Below, piece by piece: positions 1-7,957 of a DNA stretch of 9,048 bases. Where the stretch lies: assembly GCA_900557285.1 (NCBI GenBank), contig USSJ01000029.1, positions 1 to 9,048 of the forward strand, in the 5' to 3' direction. The notes under the pieces are model-generated. The model was not told where the DNA came from. It saw nothing but the letters and a program-made list of their open reading frames with translations, and did no database searches. A program made the position numbers and the translations under genes. Each line of letters begins with the position of its first letter. Positions within the stretch are counted from its first letter, which is position 1. This DNA is from an uncultured Clostridia bacterium (lineage in GTDB: Bacteria; Bacillota; Clostridia; Christensenellales; Borkfalkiaceae).

Positions 1-317
1 ACACGAACGAACTTGATACCATGATCCGTAAACACTCTTTGAAGGTAAAAGACTTTTATACGAGTGAGGAAGCAAGGGAGTATAAACCGCGAAAGGGTAT
101 TTTTGAAAAAGGATTGAAAAAATTTGGCATAAAAGCGGAAGAAGCTGTTTATGTCGGTGATTCGCTGCGCAATGATTATTTCGGTGCGCGCGGTGCGAGG
201 ATTGATTCTGTATGGCTGAATCGTCTGAACGCCGAAATTCCGAGCGGTGTCGTAAGTTGTCCGGATTTCAATGCTGTTCTTCCTCTTGTTTTGCGGCAGG
301 AGTTTCCGAAAGGATAA
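1..317 (+). CDS. HAD-family hydrolase, C-terminal part (5' end outside window)
   Basis: The reading frame is open from the left edge (codons start at position 3) to a TAA at 315-317, so this is the last 104 or so residues of a longer gene. The internal ATG at 21 has no convincing ribosome binding site and is probably not the start. Two C-terminal haloacid dehalogenase motifs are visible: the motif III lysine in YKPRKGIF (family form KPxxxIF), and motif IV in YVGDSLRNDYFGA, whose two aspartates bind the Mg2+ ion. This spacing fits a phosphatase of the HAD_2/YjjG-like group acting on a small phosphorylated metabolite in the cytoplasm. The nucleophile Asp motif and the cap domain lie outside the window, so the substrate cannot be judged. 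It is followed on the same strand by an alkyltransferase-like gene after 123 bases. Confidence 0.8.
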   Translation, partial: TNELDTMIRKHSLKVKDFYTSEEAREYKPRKGIFEKGLKKFGIKAEEAVYVGDSLRNDYFGARGARIDSVWLNRLNAEIPSGVVSCPDFNAVLPLVLRQEFPKG

Positions 318-440
318 AAGCGGATTTGATTAGTATAGCCGTATTCGTGCAAAAGATCGGATAAAAGTCTTGATGGCGTGGCTGAAAGATGATATATCCG
401 TTTGTCAGTGGCCTTTACAGGGCTGGGAGATAAAGAGCAA

Positions 441-794
441 ATGGTAAAGTCGGGAGAGGGGAATTTTTTTGACCGCGTATACGAACGCGTAAGGCAGATC
501 CCTTTCGGCAGGGTCGCGACCTATGGTCAGATCGCAAAAGCATGCGGCGCGCCCCGCTCGTCCCGTGCGGTAGGATATGCATTGCATGTAAATCCGATGC
601 CGGGGATTATTCCTTGTCATCGCGTGGTGAACAGGGACGGCAGACTTGCGCCGGGGTTTGCGTTCGGTGGGCCGGAAATACAGAAAGACATGTTGGAAAA
701 AGAGGGCGTTTCTGTAGAGAAACGCCCCGATCATATGTATTATGTCGATTTAAACAGGTACGGGATTCTGGCTTTTCAGGAATATGAAAAGTAA
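441..794 (+). CDS. MGMT-family O6-alkylguanine-DNA alkyltransferase-like protein (single domain)
   Basis: A protein of 117 residues that consists only of the DNA-binding and active-site domain of the O6-methylguanine-DNA methyltransferase family (Ogt/MGMT/ATL). Visible motifs are PFGRVATYGQIA (residues 21-32, helix-turn-helix entry), SSRAVGYAL (40-48, with the arginine finger at Arg42) and the active-site PCHRV (58-62, Cys59). Known ATL proteins such as E. coli YbaZ carry Trp at this Cys, so this one keeps the residue needed for suicidal alkyl transfer. The C-terminal FAFGGPEIQKDMLEKEGV segment is typical of the short clostridial members. It has no Ada-type or N-terminal MGMT domain. I chose ATG 441 because GGGAG lies 11 bases upstream. 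A TTG at 402 and a GTG at 408 would extend the same frame by 13 or 11 residues. hemW starts 33 bases after the stop, which suggests co-transcription. True repair activity versus damage sensing is not settled by sequence. Confidence 0.82.
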   Translation: MVKSGEGNFFDRVYERVRQIPFGRVATYGQIAKACGAPRSSRAVGYALHVNPMPGIIPCHRVVNRDGRLAPGFAFGGPEIQKDMLEKEGVSVEKRPDHMYYVDLNRYGILAFQEYEK

Positions 795-815
795 TATGTC
801 TGGCAGAATCCGTTT

Positions 816-822
816 GAGGTGG
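816..822 (+). promoter_or_regulatory. Ribosome binding site deciding the hemW start
   Basis: GAGGTGG ends five bases before ATG 828. The in-frame GTG at 819 lies inside this element and cannot use it, so ATG 828 is the better start. Confidence 0.7.
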
Positions 823-827
823 TAATC

Positions 828-1937
828 ATGGCGGGAATTTATATTCATATTCCTTTTTGCAAATCGAAGTGCAGGTATTGTGATTTTACTTCGTATCCGA
901 GCAAAATCGGATATGCGGATGCCTACATGGCGTGCGTATATAAAGAAATGAAACTGCGTGCGCCCGAGCTGAAAGATAAAACTTTTGATACGGTATATTT
1001 CGGGGGCGGTACGCCGTCAGTCATCGACGCTATGTCCATAGTCGGATGCATGAACCTGATCCGATCGGATTTTAATTTGGCGAAGAATGCGGAAGTTACG
1101 ATCGAGATCAATCCGGGGACTGCGGATGAGGAGAAGATTGCTTTGTACAAAAAGGCAGGGATCAATCGGTTTTCGATCGGCTTGCAATCGGCAAATGATT
1201 CCATCCTGGAGGATATCGGACGCATACATACGGCCGATGATTTTGTGAAGACGTGTTCAATGCTCGGAGATGTTAACAAGAGCGCGGACATCATGATCGG
1301 TCTTAAAAATCAAAGGCAAGAGGATATATCTGAGTCGATCGATCTGGCTGTTCGGTGCGGGGTAAAACACATATCCATGTATGCCCTGACTCCGGAGGAC
1401 GGAACTCCGATGTATTCCGATTATCTGAACGGAGAACTTCCTGATTCGGATGAGGTTGCGGATCAGTACGAGAAGGCGAGAGTGTATCTGAAGGAGAAAG
1501 GATTTTTCCGTTACGAAGTTTCGAATTTTGCCGTTCCCGGATACGAATCGCGGCATAATCTGAATTATTGGAGAAGGGGCGAATATATAGGATTCGGCGT
1601 GGCTGCAAGCTCTTTTATGAACAACAGAAGATTTACCAATACGCGTGATCTTGACGAGTATATGAAATGTATCATGACAAATTATTATCCTGTGGTTGAT
1701 AATGCATTGATCGAGGGGGATGACGCTAAATTTGAAATGGTCATGCTTGCGTTGCGCACGGCGGAAGGGTTGAGTCTTGCAAAATATAAGAATACGTTCG
1801 GGACGGATTTTCCTGTCGATTTTTTCGAACCGCTGAAAAAGAATGTCCGATATCTTGTCTGCGAGAATGGAAGAGTGCGCATCAAGGATGAATATTTATA
1901 TGTGCAAAATTCTATTTTGATGGATTTTTTGCAGTAA
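828..1937 (+). CDS. hemW: HemW-like radical SAM protein (heme chaperone family)
   Basis: A radical SAM protein of 369 residues. The [4Fe-4S] motif CX3CX2C is at Cys11, Cys15 and Cys18, followed by Asp-Phe. The HemW pattern is CxxxCxxCDF; true oxygen-independent coproporphyrinogen oxidase HemN has a further Cys here. Other family marks are GGGTPS (residues 59-64), the EINPGT strand, RFSIGLQS, and the HNLNYW motif (His243 to Trp248) that opens the HemN C-terminal domain. Length is close to the usual 375-380. HemW proteins bind heme and are thought to deliver it to membrane respiratory proteins. Clostridial members are often mislabelled as coproporphyrinogen oxidase. A GTG at 819 would add three residues, but GAGGTGG at 816-822 serves ATG 828. 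It lies 33 bases after the alkyltransferase gene and ends 39 bases before a strong terminator, so it is probably the last gene of its transcript. Confidence 0.9.
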   Translation: MAGIYIHIPFCKSKCRYCDFTSYPSKIGYADAYMACVYKEMKLRAPELKDKTFDTVYFGGGTPSVIDAMSIVGCMNLIRSDFNLAKNAEVTIEINPGTADEEKIALYKKAGINRFSIGLQSANDSILEDIGRIHTADDFVKTCSMLGDVNKSADIMIGLKNQRQEDISESIDLAVRCGVKHISMYALTPEDGTPMYSDYLNGELPDSDEVADQYEKARVYLKEKGFFRYEVSNFAVPGYESRHNLNYWRRGEYIGFGVAASSFMNNRRFTNTRDLDEYMKCIMTNYYPVVDNALIEGDDAKFEMVMLALRTAEGLSLAKYKNTFGTDFPVDFFEPLKKNVRYLVCENGRVRIKDEYLYVQNSILMDFLQ

Positions 1938-1953
1938 TGCGAAGTACTATGTG

Positions 1954-1962
1954 TGGTATAAT
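1954..1962 (+). promoter_or_regulatory. Extended -10 promoter-like element facing a terminator
   Basis: TGGTATAAT is a perfect extended -10 (TG, one base, then TATAAT). No good -35 sits 16-18 bases upstream. Initiation would occur near 1969, only a few bases before the terminator hairpin at 1977, giving a transcript of about 40 bases if it is real. Confidence 0.3.
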
Positions 1963-1976
1963 TGGATAATTTAGAC

Positions 1977-2006
1977 AAAATAAAGCCCCGTTACGGGCTT
2001 TATTTT
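1977..2006. terminator. Bidirectional intrinsic terminator between convergent genes
   Basis: A perfect 12-bp inverted repeat: the left arm (1977-1988, AAAATAAAGCCC) pairs with the right arm (1995-2006, GGGCTTTATTTT) around a six-base loop. The A/T-rich outer part gives a T-rich tail on either strand, so it can stop transcripts of hemW from the left and of the lipoprotein gene from the right. Confidence 0.9.
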
Positions 2007-2123
2007 GCTATGTGACCGGAATACGGTTATTCAAGGCATAAAAACTGAGCGAGCATCGATTTTTCCGTGGTCAGCTCTTTATCGTATTTCGGGACAGCCG
2101 TTGGGTTGTCTTATGCTTTCAAG
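2007..2123. other. Gene-free stretch after the terminator
   Basis: These 117 bases lie between the terminator and the 3' end of the leftward lipoprotein gene. I see no supported gene, repeat or RNA here. It would form the 3' untranslated region of the lipoprotein transcript. Confidence 0.5.
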
Positions 2124-2807
2124 TCAGGCTCTTGGCTGTTTTGTGGCAAGCACTTCACCGGTTTCGGCATCGGCGAGCATGGCAAACGTATTGCCGCTGC
2201 GGTCTGTCAGCCCGATATAATAGTAGCATTCGTTGTTTTCATACAGGAGCCTTACGTAGATTTCGGCGCAAAAAACATTTCCGTCGGACAACTCGTTAAA
2301 TTGTTCGGGTTCTTCTGCCGATACTTTTTTCAGCAGGTCGGACAAGGATAGAACGTCGTCGCCTTTGACGCTTTCGGCCTGAATGGAAATGGAAGAAGCT
2401 TCGTCCGATTCCGTATCGGTAAAAGTAAACACGATTTCTTTTTCTTGCGGTGCGGAAATGGATTGCGACCAGGTGTGAACCATTTTTACGCTGTCGAAGG
2501 AAAGTTCTCCTTCATAATTTTTTCCGCCCAGAGAAAATTGAACTATGTATGTCTTTGTGTTGTCCGGGGTGGAAAACGCAAGTTCGAACATATCGCTCAT
2601 TTCGGCTGTATTCCCGTCCGCCTGATAGGGATATTCTTTTTGGGAGCAGGATGCGAATACGCTGTAATCTCCGCTCGATCCGTAAAAGATATCGCTCCTG
2701 TATTCGGAGACATATTTTGTCAGGTCTGGGGTTCGGCTGCATCCTGCGGCAGGGATCAGTGCGAACAGACACAGGGCCAGCATTCCGGTGAACAGAATTT
2801 TTTTCAT
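2124..2807 (-). CDS. Predicted lipoprotein with PepSY-like C-terminal region
   Basis: A protein of 227 residues starting with a type II signal peptide: Lys2-Lys3, a hydrophobic run (residues 4-18) and a lipobox AAGC with the lipidated cysteine at Cys23. The mature protein should therefore be anchored to the outer face of the cytoplasmic membrane. The middle is rich in Ser, Asp and Glu with alternating beta-like hydrophobic strands. The last 50 or so residues, containing YYYIGLTDRSGNTFAMLADAETGEVL, resemble a PepSY-type repeat, which is common in secreted clostridial proteins. The start is supported by GAGGT five bases upstream of the ATG. The gene is convergent with hemW and divergent from the gua cluster, so it is probably a unit of its own. 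I do not recognise the family beyond this, and no enzymatic motif was seen. Confidence 0.8.
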   Translation of the reverse strand: MKKILFTGMLALCLFALIPAAGCSRTPDLTKYVSEYRSDIFYGSSGDYSVFASCSQKEYPYQADGNTAEMSDMFELAFSTPDNTKTYIVQFSLGGKNYEGELSFDSVKMVHTWSQSISAPQEKEIVFTFTDTESDEASSISIQAESVKGDDVLSLSDLLKKVSAEEPEQFNELSDGNVFCAEIYVRLLYENNECYYYIGLTDRSGNTFAMLADAETGEVLATKQPRA

Positions 2808-2900
2808 GATTACCTCGATGGAATTTTTTTTGTTTATACTATTTTATGGTGCAGTTGCGAGGAAAATGCGGAATTATATCGGGAAATTTTATTCATAGTG
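2808..2900. other. Upstream region of the lipoprotein gene
   Basis: This is an AT-rich part of the 242-base divergent intergenic region. On the minus strand an AT-rich box (TATAAA, plus-strand positions 2833-2838) could be the -10 of the lipoprotein gene, but I found no matching -35, so the promoter is only tentative. Confidence 0.3.
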
Positions 2901-2929
2901 TTGCTTTTTTTGCTTGATTATGGTAAAAT
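2901..2929 (+). promoter_or_regulatory. Extended -10 sigma-A promoter for the gua cluster
   Basis: A -35 TTGCTT (2901-2906), a 17-base spacer, and a -10 TAAAAT (2924-2929) preceded by TGG as an extended -10. The predicted start near 2936 gives a leader of about 114 bases before the gene at 3050. It is the best promoter found upstream of guaB and may drive the whole run to the terminator at 7843. Confidence 0.65.
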
Positions 2930-3035
2930 AATCAAAATTCAACACAGGTGGCTCAGTGCAGCCCGGAGAGAGTTTGAATCGGAAGAAGTGCCGTGCAGAC
3001 CGAAACTTATAATTTGCGGTTAACGGAACAGAACC

Positions 3036-3041
3036 GAGGAG
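3036..3041 (+). promoter_or_regulatory. Ribosome binding site deciding the start at 3050
   Basis: GAGGAG lies eight bases before ATG 3050. The longer open frame from GTG 2993 has no such site. Confidence 0.7.
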
Positions 3042-3049
3042 CGATTTGC

Positions 3050-3658
3050 ATGGGAAAACTGATTGTTAAAACGGCGGCGATCACGCTTGCCTGCATCATT
3101 GCGGTTGCGTTGATTTTGTTCGGCGTATTCAGCTTGTTTTTTCCTTCCGTGATGGTGGCCGTGACGGATAAACTGGGAATGGAATCGGCATGCGCGTCGT
3201 ACAGTGTTTCGCAGTATAAAAAGAGCGGGACGATCGGGGATTTGTCCGCTGCGGTAAAGCGCAGTTATGCTGCAGGTCATTATGAGGATGCAGCGTCTTA
3301 CGGTAAGATCCTGATCAATGACGACGGATTCACGGCTTTTTGTGATACGGCGGATGCGCAGATGAGTCCGGCGGAAGAATTGATCATGGGAAATACAGCT
3401 TATTATTATATAGGTATCACGGTGGCATCGCAATATTTTGTCGGATCGGATGAAGCGATCGATACGGCATTCGGAGCATTGGGCGACCGTTTTACGGAAA
3501 ATAATCCGGTCGTATTTCTTGTAAATGCGGCGAAGAGTCGGGAAGATAAAGAATTTTGCGGGCAGGTTCTGGAGCGGTTGAGCGCATGGGATCCTCGGGC
3601 AGAGGATGAAAAATATTTTGAAGATTATAAAACTGCATTGGAAGAATATTGCCGTTAG
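3050..3658 (+). CDS. Unrecognised membrane-anchored protein, possibly TPR-like
   Basis: A protein of 202 residues. A short basic start (Gly-Lys-Leu-Ile-Val-Lys) leads into one hydrophobic helix at about residues 8-31, with no lipobox or clear cleavage site, so it is probably a single-pass anchor with the rest outside the membrane. The remainder is Ala- and Glu-rich and looks helical. Segments such as SYAAGHYEDAASYGK and the C-terminal EKYFEDYKTALEEY suggest degenerate tetratricopeptide-like helix pairs, which is an inference only. It contains several cysteines (for example Cys48). I do not recognise the family. It is the first gene after the promoter at 2901-2929. guaB starts 54 bases after its stop, and I see no convincing promoter in the gap, so the two are probably co-transcribed. 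Confidence 0.75.
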   Translation: MGKLIVKTAAITLACIIAVALILFGVFSLFFPSVMVAVTDKLGMESACASYSVSQYKKSGTIGDLSAAVKRSYAAGHYEDAASYGKILINDDGFTAFCDTADAQMSPAEELIMGNTAYYYIGITVASQYFVGSDEAIDTAFGALGDRFTENNPVVFLVNAAKSREDKEFCGQVLERLSAWDPRAEDEKYFEDYKTALEEYCR

Positions 3659-5170
<1,512 letters not shown>

Positions 5171-5180
5171 GGGAAATGCG

Positions 5181-5214
5181 TGTACCGCGGGGGGAAGCCG
5201 CGGTACATTCTTTT
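5181..5214 (+). terminator. Terminator-like hairpin between guaB and guaA
   Basis: A perfect 10-bp stem (TGTACCGCGG at 5181-5190 with its complement at 5198-5207), a seven-base loop, then TTCTTTT. The stem is very GC-rich. I see no good promoter in the 37 bases left before guaA, so it probably acts as a partial terminator that lowers downstream expression, or as an mRNA-stabilising 3' end for guaB. Confidence 0.7.
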
Positions 5215-5251
5215 GTAAAAATATACGAATCGAAAGACGGAGAAACGAATC

Positions 5252-6787
5252 ATGCAGCATCAGAAAGTTTTGGTTCTGGATTTTGGCGGACAATACAATC
5301 AGCTGATCGCGCGGCGTGTGCGTGAGCAGGGAGTTTACTGTGATCTTGTTCCATACAATAAGACGATCGAAGAGATACTGGATTACGATCCGATCGGAAT
5401 TATATTTACGGGCGGGCCGAACAGTGTATATGCGGAAGACGCGCCGGATGTGGACAAGAGAATATTTGAATTGAATATACCGATTCTCGGCATATGTTAC
5501 GGATGCCAGCTGATCGCATACAAATTAGGCGGCGACGTGACGCATGCGGATACGCGCGAATACGGGAAAAGCGAGATCACCTATGATACGTCCAGCAAGA
5601 TATTTGCGGATGTGACGAAGAACAATATTTGCTGGATGAGTCATACCGACTATGTAAGCCGGGTACCGGAAGGTTTCCGTATAACGGCGGCGACGAAGAC
5701 TTGTCCTGCGGCGGGGTTTGAGAATGCGTCGCGGAAAATTTACGGGATCCAGTTCCATACGGAAGTGCATCATACGCAGGAAGGCGAAAAGATCCTGCAC
5801 AATTTCCTTTATGACGTGTGCGGAGCAAAAGGCGACTGGACGATGTCAAATTTTGTGAATGAACAGGTTGCGCACCTGAAGGAAAAGCTTGCGGGCAAGA
5901 AAGTTCTTTGCGCGATGAGCGGGGGTGTTGACAGTGCGGTGGCGGCGACTTTGGTGCACCGTGCGGCAGGAGATAATCTGACCTGTGTGTTTGTGGATCA
6001 TGGTTTGCTCCGCAAAGGCGAATCGGAAGAAGTTGTGAGCGTTTTCCGCGATAAGCTGGGCATGAATCTGATACGGGCGGATGCAGGCGAGCGGTTTTTG
6101 TCGAAATTGAAGGGCGTATCCGATCCCGAGCGCAAGCGCAAGATCATCGGGGAAGAGTTTATCAAAGTATTTGAGGCGGAAGCCAAAAAAATAGGTGCCG
6201 TGGATTTTCTTGTGCAGGGAACCATTTATCCGGACGTCATCGAGAGCGGGAAGGGAGCGTCGGCGGTGATCAAGAGCCATCACAATGTCGGCGGATTGCC
6301 TTCGGTGGTAGATTTTAAAGAGATCATCGAACCGCTGCGCGATCTTTTCAAAGACGAGGTGCGGCGTGTGGGTACGGAACTCGGATTGCCGGATTCCGTC
6401 GTACAGAGACAGCCTTTCCCCGGCCCGGGACTTGCGATCCGAATTATGGGCGAGGTCACGGAGGAAAAATTGAAAACGCTTCGGGACGCGGATTATATCA
6501 TGCGGGAAGAAATCGCCAAAGCGGGCCTTGACAGAGAAATATGGCAATATTTTGCAGTGATCACGTCGACGAATACGGTCGGGGTCATGGGCGATGCGCG
6601 CACATATGAACCGGTGATTGCATTGCGCGCGGTGACCAGTGTGGACGCGATGACGGCGGATTGGGCGCATATTCCTTATGAAGTGCTGGAAAAGATCTCT
6701 TCCAGGATCATAAACGAAGTGGACCATGCGAACCGCATCGTGTATGACATCACGAGCAAGCCGCCTGCAACGATCGAATGGGAATAA
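5252..6787 (+). CDS. guaA: GMP synthase, glutamine-hydrolysing, full length
   Basis: A complete cytoplasmic GMP synthase of 511 residues that aminates XMP to GMP using ATP and glutamine. The N-terminal class I glutamine amidotransferase domain has its triad: Cys82 in GICYGC, His169 and Glu171 in FHTEV. The ATP-pyrophosphatase domain starts near residue 202, with the P-loop SGGVDSA at 223-229. The lid loop runs from Glu331 to Asn345 with Lys341 in IKSHHN and has the long bacterial form. [12 protein letters not shown] and the XMP-binding tail KPPATIEWE at the C-terminus are intact. GGAG lies nine bases before the ATG. It follows guaB and precedes a second, shorter guaA-like gene by 38 bases. 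With GuaB it completes the conversion of IMP to GMP. Confidence 0.98.
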   Translation: MQHQKVLVLDFGGQYNQLIARRVREQGVYCDLVPYNKTIEEILDYDPIGIIFTGGPNSVYAEDAPDVDKRIFELNIPILGICYGCQLIAYKLGGDVTHADTREYGKSEITYDTSSKIFADVTKNNICWMSHTDYVSRVPEGFRITAATKTCPAAGFENASRKIYGIQFHTEVHHTQEGEKILHNFLYDVCGAKGDWTMSNFVNEQVAHLKEKLAGKKVLCAMSGGVDSAVAATLVHRAAGDNLTCVFVDHGLLRKGESEEVVSVFRDKLGMNLIRADAGERFLSKLKGVSDPERKRKIIGEEFIKVFEAEAKKIGAVDFLVQGTIYPDVIESGKGASAVIKSHHNVGGLPSVVDFKEIIEPLRDLFKDEVRRVGTELGLPDSVVQRQPFPGPGLAIRIMGEVTEEKLKTLRDADYIMREEIAKAGLDREIWQYFAVITSTNTVGVMGDARTYEPVIALRAVTSVDAMTADWAHIPYEVLEKISSRIINEVDHANRIVYDITSKPPATIEWE

Positions 6788-6794
6788 TTTCAGT
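6769..6794 (+). repeat. 3'-end direct repeat, copy 1 (guaA)
   Basis: The last codons of guaA, its stop and the first seven bases after it match 25 of 26 bases at 7788-7813, the same place in the second guaA-like gene. The core encodes Thr-Ile-Glu-Trp-Glu-stop. Confidence 0.6.
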
Positions 6795-6825
6795 ATAAAA
6801 AAATATCAAGATACGGAGGGGAAAA

Positions 6826-7806
6826 ATGGTAAACAACAAACGTCCGGAAGATATGGCAAGGATCGACAATGCCCAACTTGCGGAAAAGTTTATCGATGAG
6901 CAGGTCAAAGCCGTCAGGGAGCAGGTCAAAGACAAAAAAGTGTTGTTGGCGCTCTCCGGCGGAGTGGATTCGTCGGTCGTCGCAGCGCTGCTGATCAAAG
7001 CGATCGGCCGGAATCTCGTATGCGTGCATGTCAATCACGGTCTGTTGCGCAAGGGCGAGCCGGAGCAGGTCGTGGAGGTATTTCGCGGTCAGATGAACGC
7101 GAATCTCATTTACGTTGACGCGGTGGATCGTTTTCTCGATAAGCTGGCAGGCGTTGCAGATCCTGAGACGAAGCGCAAGATCATAGGCGCGGAGTTTATC
7201 CGCGTCTTTGAGGAAGAGGCGCGCAAACAGAACGGAATCGAGTTTCTGGCGCAGGGAACGATTTATCCGGATATTTTGGAAAGCGGGCCGGTCAAGGCGC
7301 ATCACAATGTCGGAGGGCTTCCGGAAGATTTGAAATTCGAGCTGGTGGAGCCTTTGAAATTCTTGTTCAAGGATGAAGTGCGCGTGGTCGGAAAAGCGCT
7401 GGGATTGCCGGATAACATGGTATACCGTCAGCCGTTCCCGGGGCCGGGATTGGGAGTGCGGTGCCTGGGAGCGATCACACGCGACCGACTGGAAGCGGTG
7501 CGGGAATCGGATGCGATCCTGCGGGAAGAATTTGCGAAAAACGGGTTGGAAGGAAAGGTCTGGCAGTATTTTACCGTGGTGCCGGATTTCAAGTCCGTCG
7601 GCGTAAAAGACGGAAAGCGCACGTTTGCATATCCTGTCATTCTGAGAGCCGTCAATACGAAAGACGCCATGACGGCGACGGTGGAAGACGTACCGTTTGC
7701 GCTGTTGCAGCACATTACGGCGCGCATAACGAACGAAGTGCCCGGCGTAAACCGCGTCTTGTACGATCTGACCCCGAAGCCTTGCGGAACGATCGAATGG
7801 GAATAA
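6826..7806 (+). CDS. GuaA paralogue without glutaminase domain (XMP-specific ATP-pyrophosphatase)
   Basis: A protein of 326 residues homologous to the C-terminal two thirds of GMP synthase. After about 18 unmatched residues the homology starts at the point that follows the glutaminase domain in the upstream guaA. The ATP P-loop SGGVDSS (44-50), [17 protein letters not shown], the HHNVGG lid with Lys157, [12 protein letters not shown] and the C-terminal TIEWE that holds XMP are all present, so XMP amination is likely. The lid loop is five residues shorter than in the neighbour, as in archaeal GuaA B subunits. No glutaminase triad is present, and no glutaminase gene fits in the 38-base gap. It could use free ammonia, or ammonia from a separate glutaminase or the neighbour's domain; this is inference. 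A strong GGAGGGG site precedes the ATG. It is the last gene before a terminator. The two paralogues are clearly diverged, which suggests an old duplication or separate acquisition. Confidence 0.9.
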   Translation: MVNNKRPEDMARIDNAQLAEKFIDEQVKAVREQVKDKKVLLALSGGVDSSVVAALLIKAIGRNLVCVHVNHGLLRKGEPEQVVEVFRGQMNANLIYVDAVDRFLDKLAGVADPETKRKIIGAEFIRVFEEEARKQNGIEFLAQGTIYPDILESGPVKAHHNVGGLPEDLKFELVEPLKFLFKDEVRVVGKALGLPDNMVYRQPFPGPGLGVRCLGAITRDRLEAVRESDAILREEFAKNGLEGKVWQYFTVVPDFKSVGVKDGKRTFAYPVILRAVNTKDAMTATVEDVPFALLQHITARITNEVPGVNRVLYDLTPKPCGTIEWE

Positions 7807-7813
7807 TTTTAGT
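7788..7813 (+). repeat. 3'-end direct repeat, copy 2 (guaA-like gene)
   Basis: This is the partner of the repeat at 6769-6794. It differs by one base (C versus T), located after the stop codon. Confidence 0.6.
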
Positions 7814-7842
7814 GAACAAAAAACAGGTTTCTGTATAAGATT

Positions 7843-7885
7843 GAAACACCTTTGTGAAATTTTTGCAAAGGTGTTTCTTTTTTTT
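7843..7885 (+). terminator. Intrinsic terminator ending the gua cluster
   Basis: A perfect 12-bp stem (GAAACACCTTTG at 7843-7854 with its complement at 7866-7877) around an 11-base loop, followed by eight T residues (7878-7885). It lies 36 bases after the stop of the second guaA-like gene. Confidence 0.95.
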
Positions 7886-7893
7886 CGGATATG

Positions 7894-7902
7894 TGCTATA
7901 CT
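7894..7902 (+). promoter_or_regulatory. Extended -10 promoter of the helD-like gene
   Basis: TGCTATACT is a strong extended -10 (TG, one base, TATACT). The -35 region would fall in the T tract of the preceding terminator (TTTCTT at 7874-7879, 17-base spacer), a weak match, so the extended -10 probably carries the promoter. The predicted start near 7909 gives a leader of about 50 bases. Confidence 0.6.
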
Positions 7903-7957
7903 AAAGTGATGTCTTTTTGCGTCCACGATAACAGGCAAAGGGATAAGGGAAACAAAG

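Noticed and set aside
373..447. A 24-codon open frame ahead of the alkyltransferase gene
   Set aside because: It has no convincing ribosome binding site and no recognisable leader-peptide features, so it could easily arise by chance.
828..1937. Annotation as HemN coproporphyrinogen III oxidase
   Set aside because: The residue after the third cluster cysteine region is Asp-Phe, without the extra Cys of true HemN, and the length fits HemW.
2445..3023. A 192-codon plus-strand frame opposite the lipoprotein gene
   Set aside because: The minus-strand lipoprotein has a good start site, signal peptide and lipobox, while this frame runs through the intergenic promoter region and has no family features.
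5846..6727. A 293-codon open frame on the minus strand
   Set aside because: It lies entirely opposite guaA with shadow composition.
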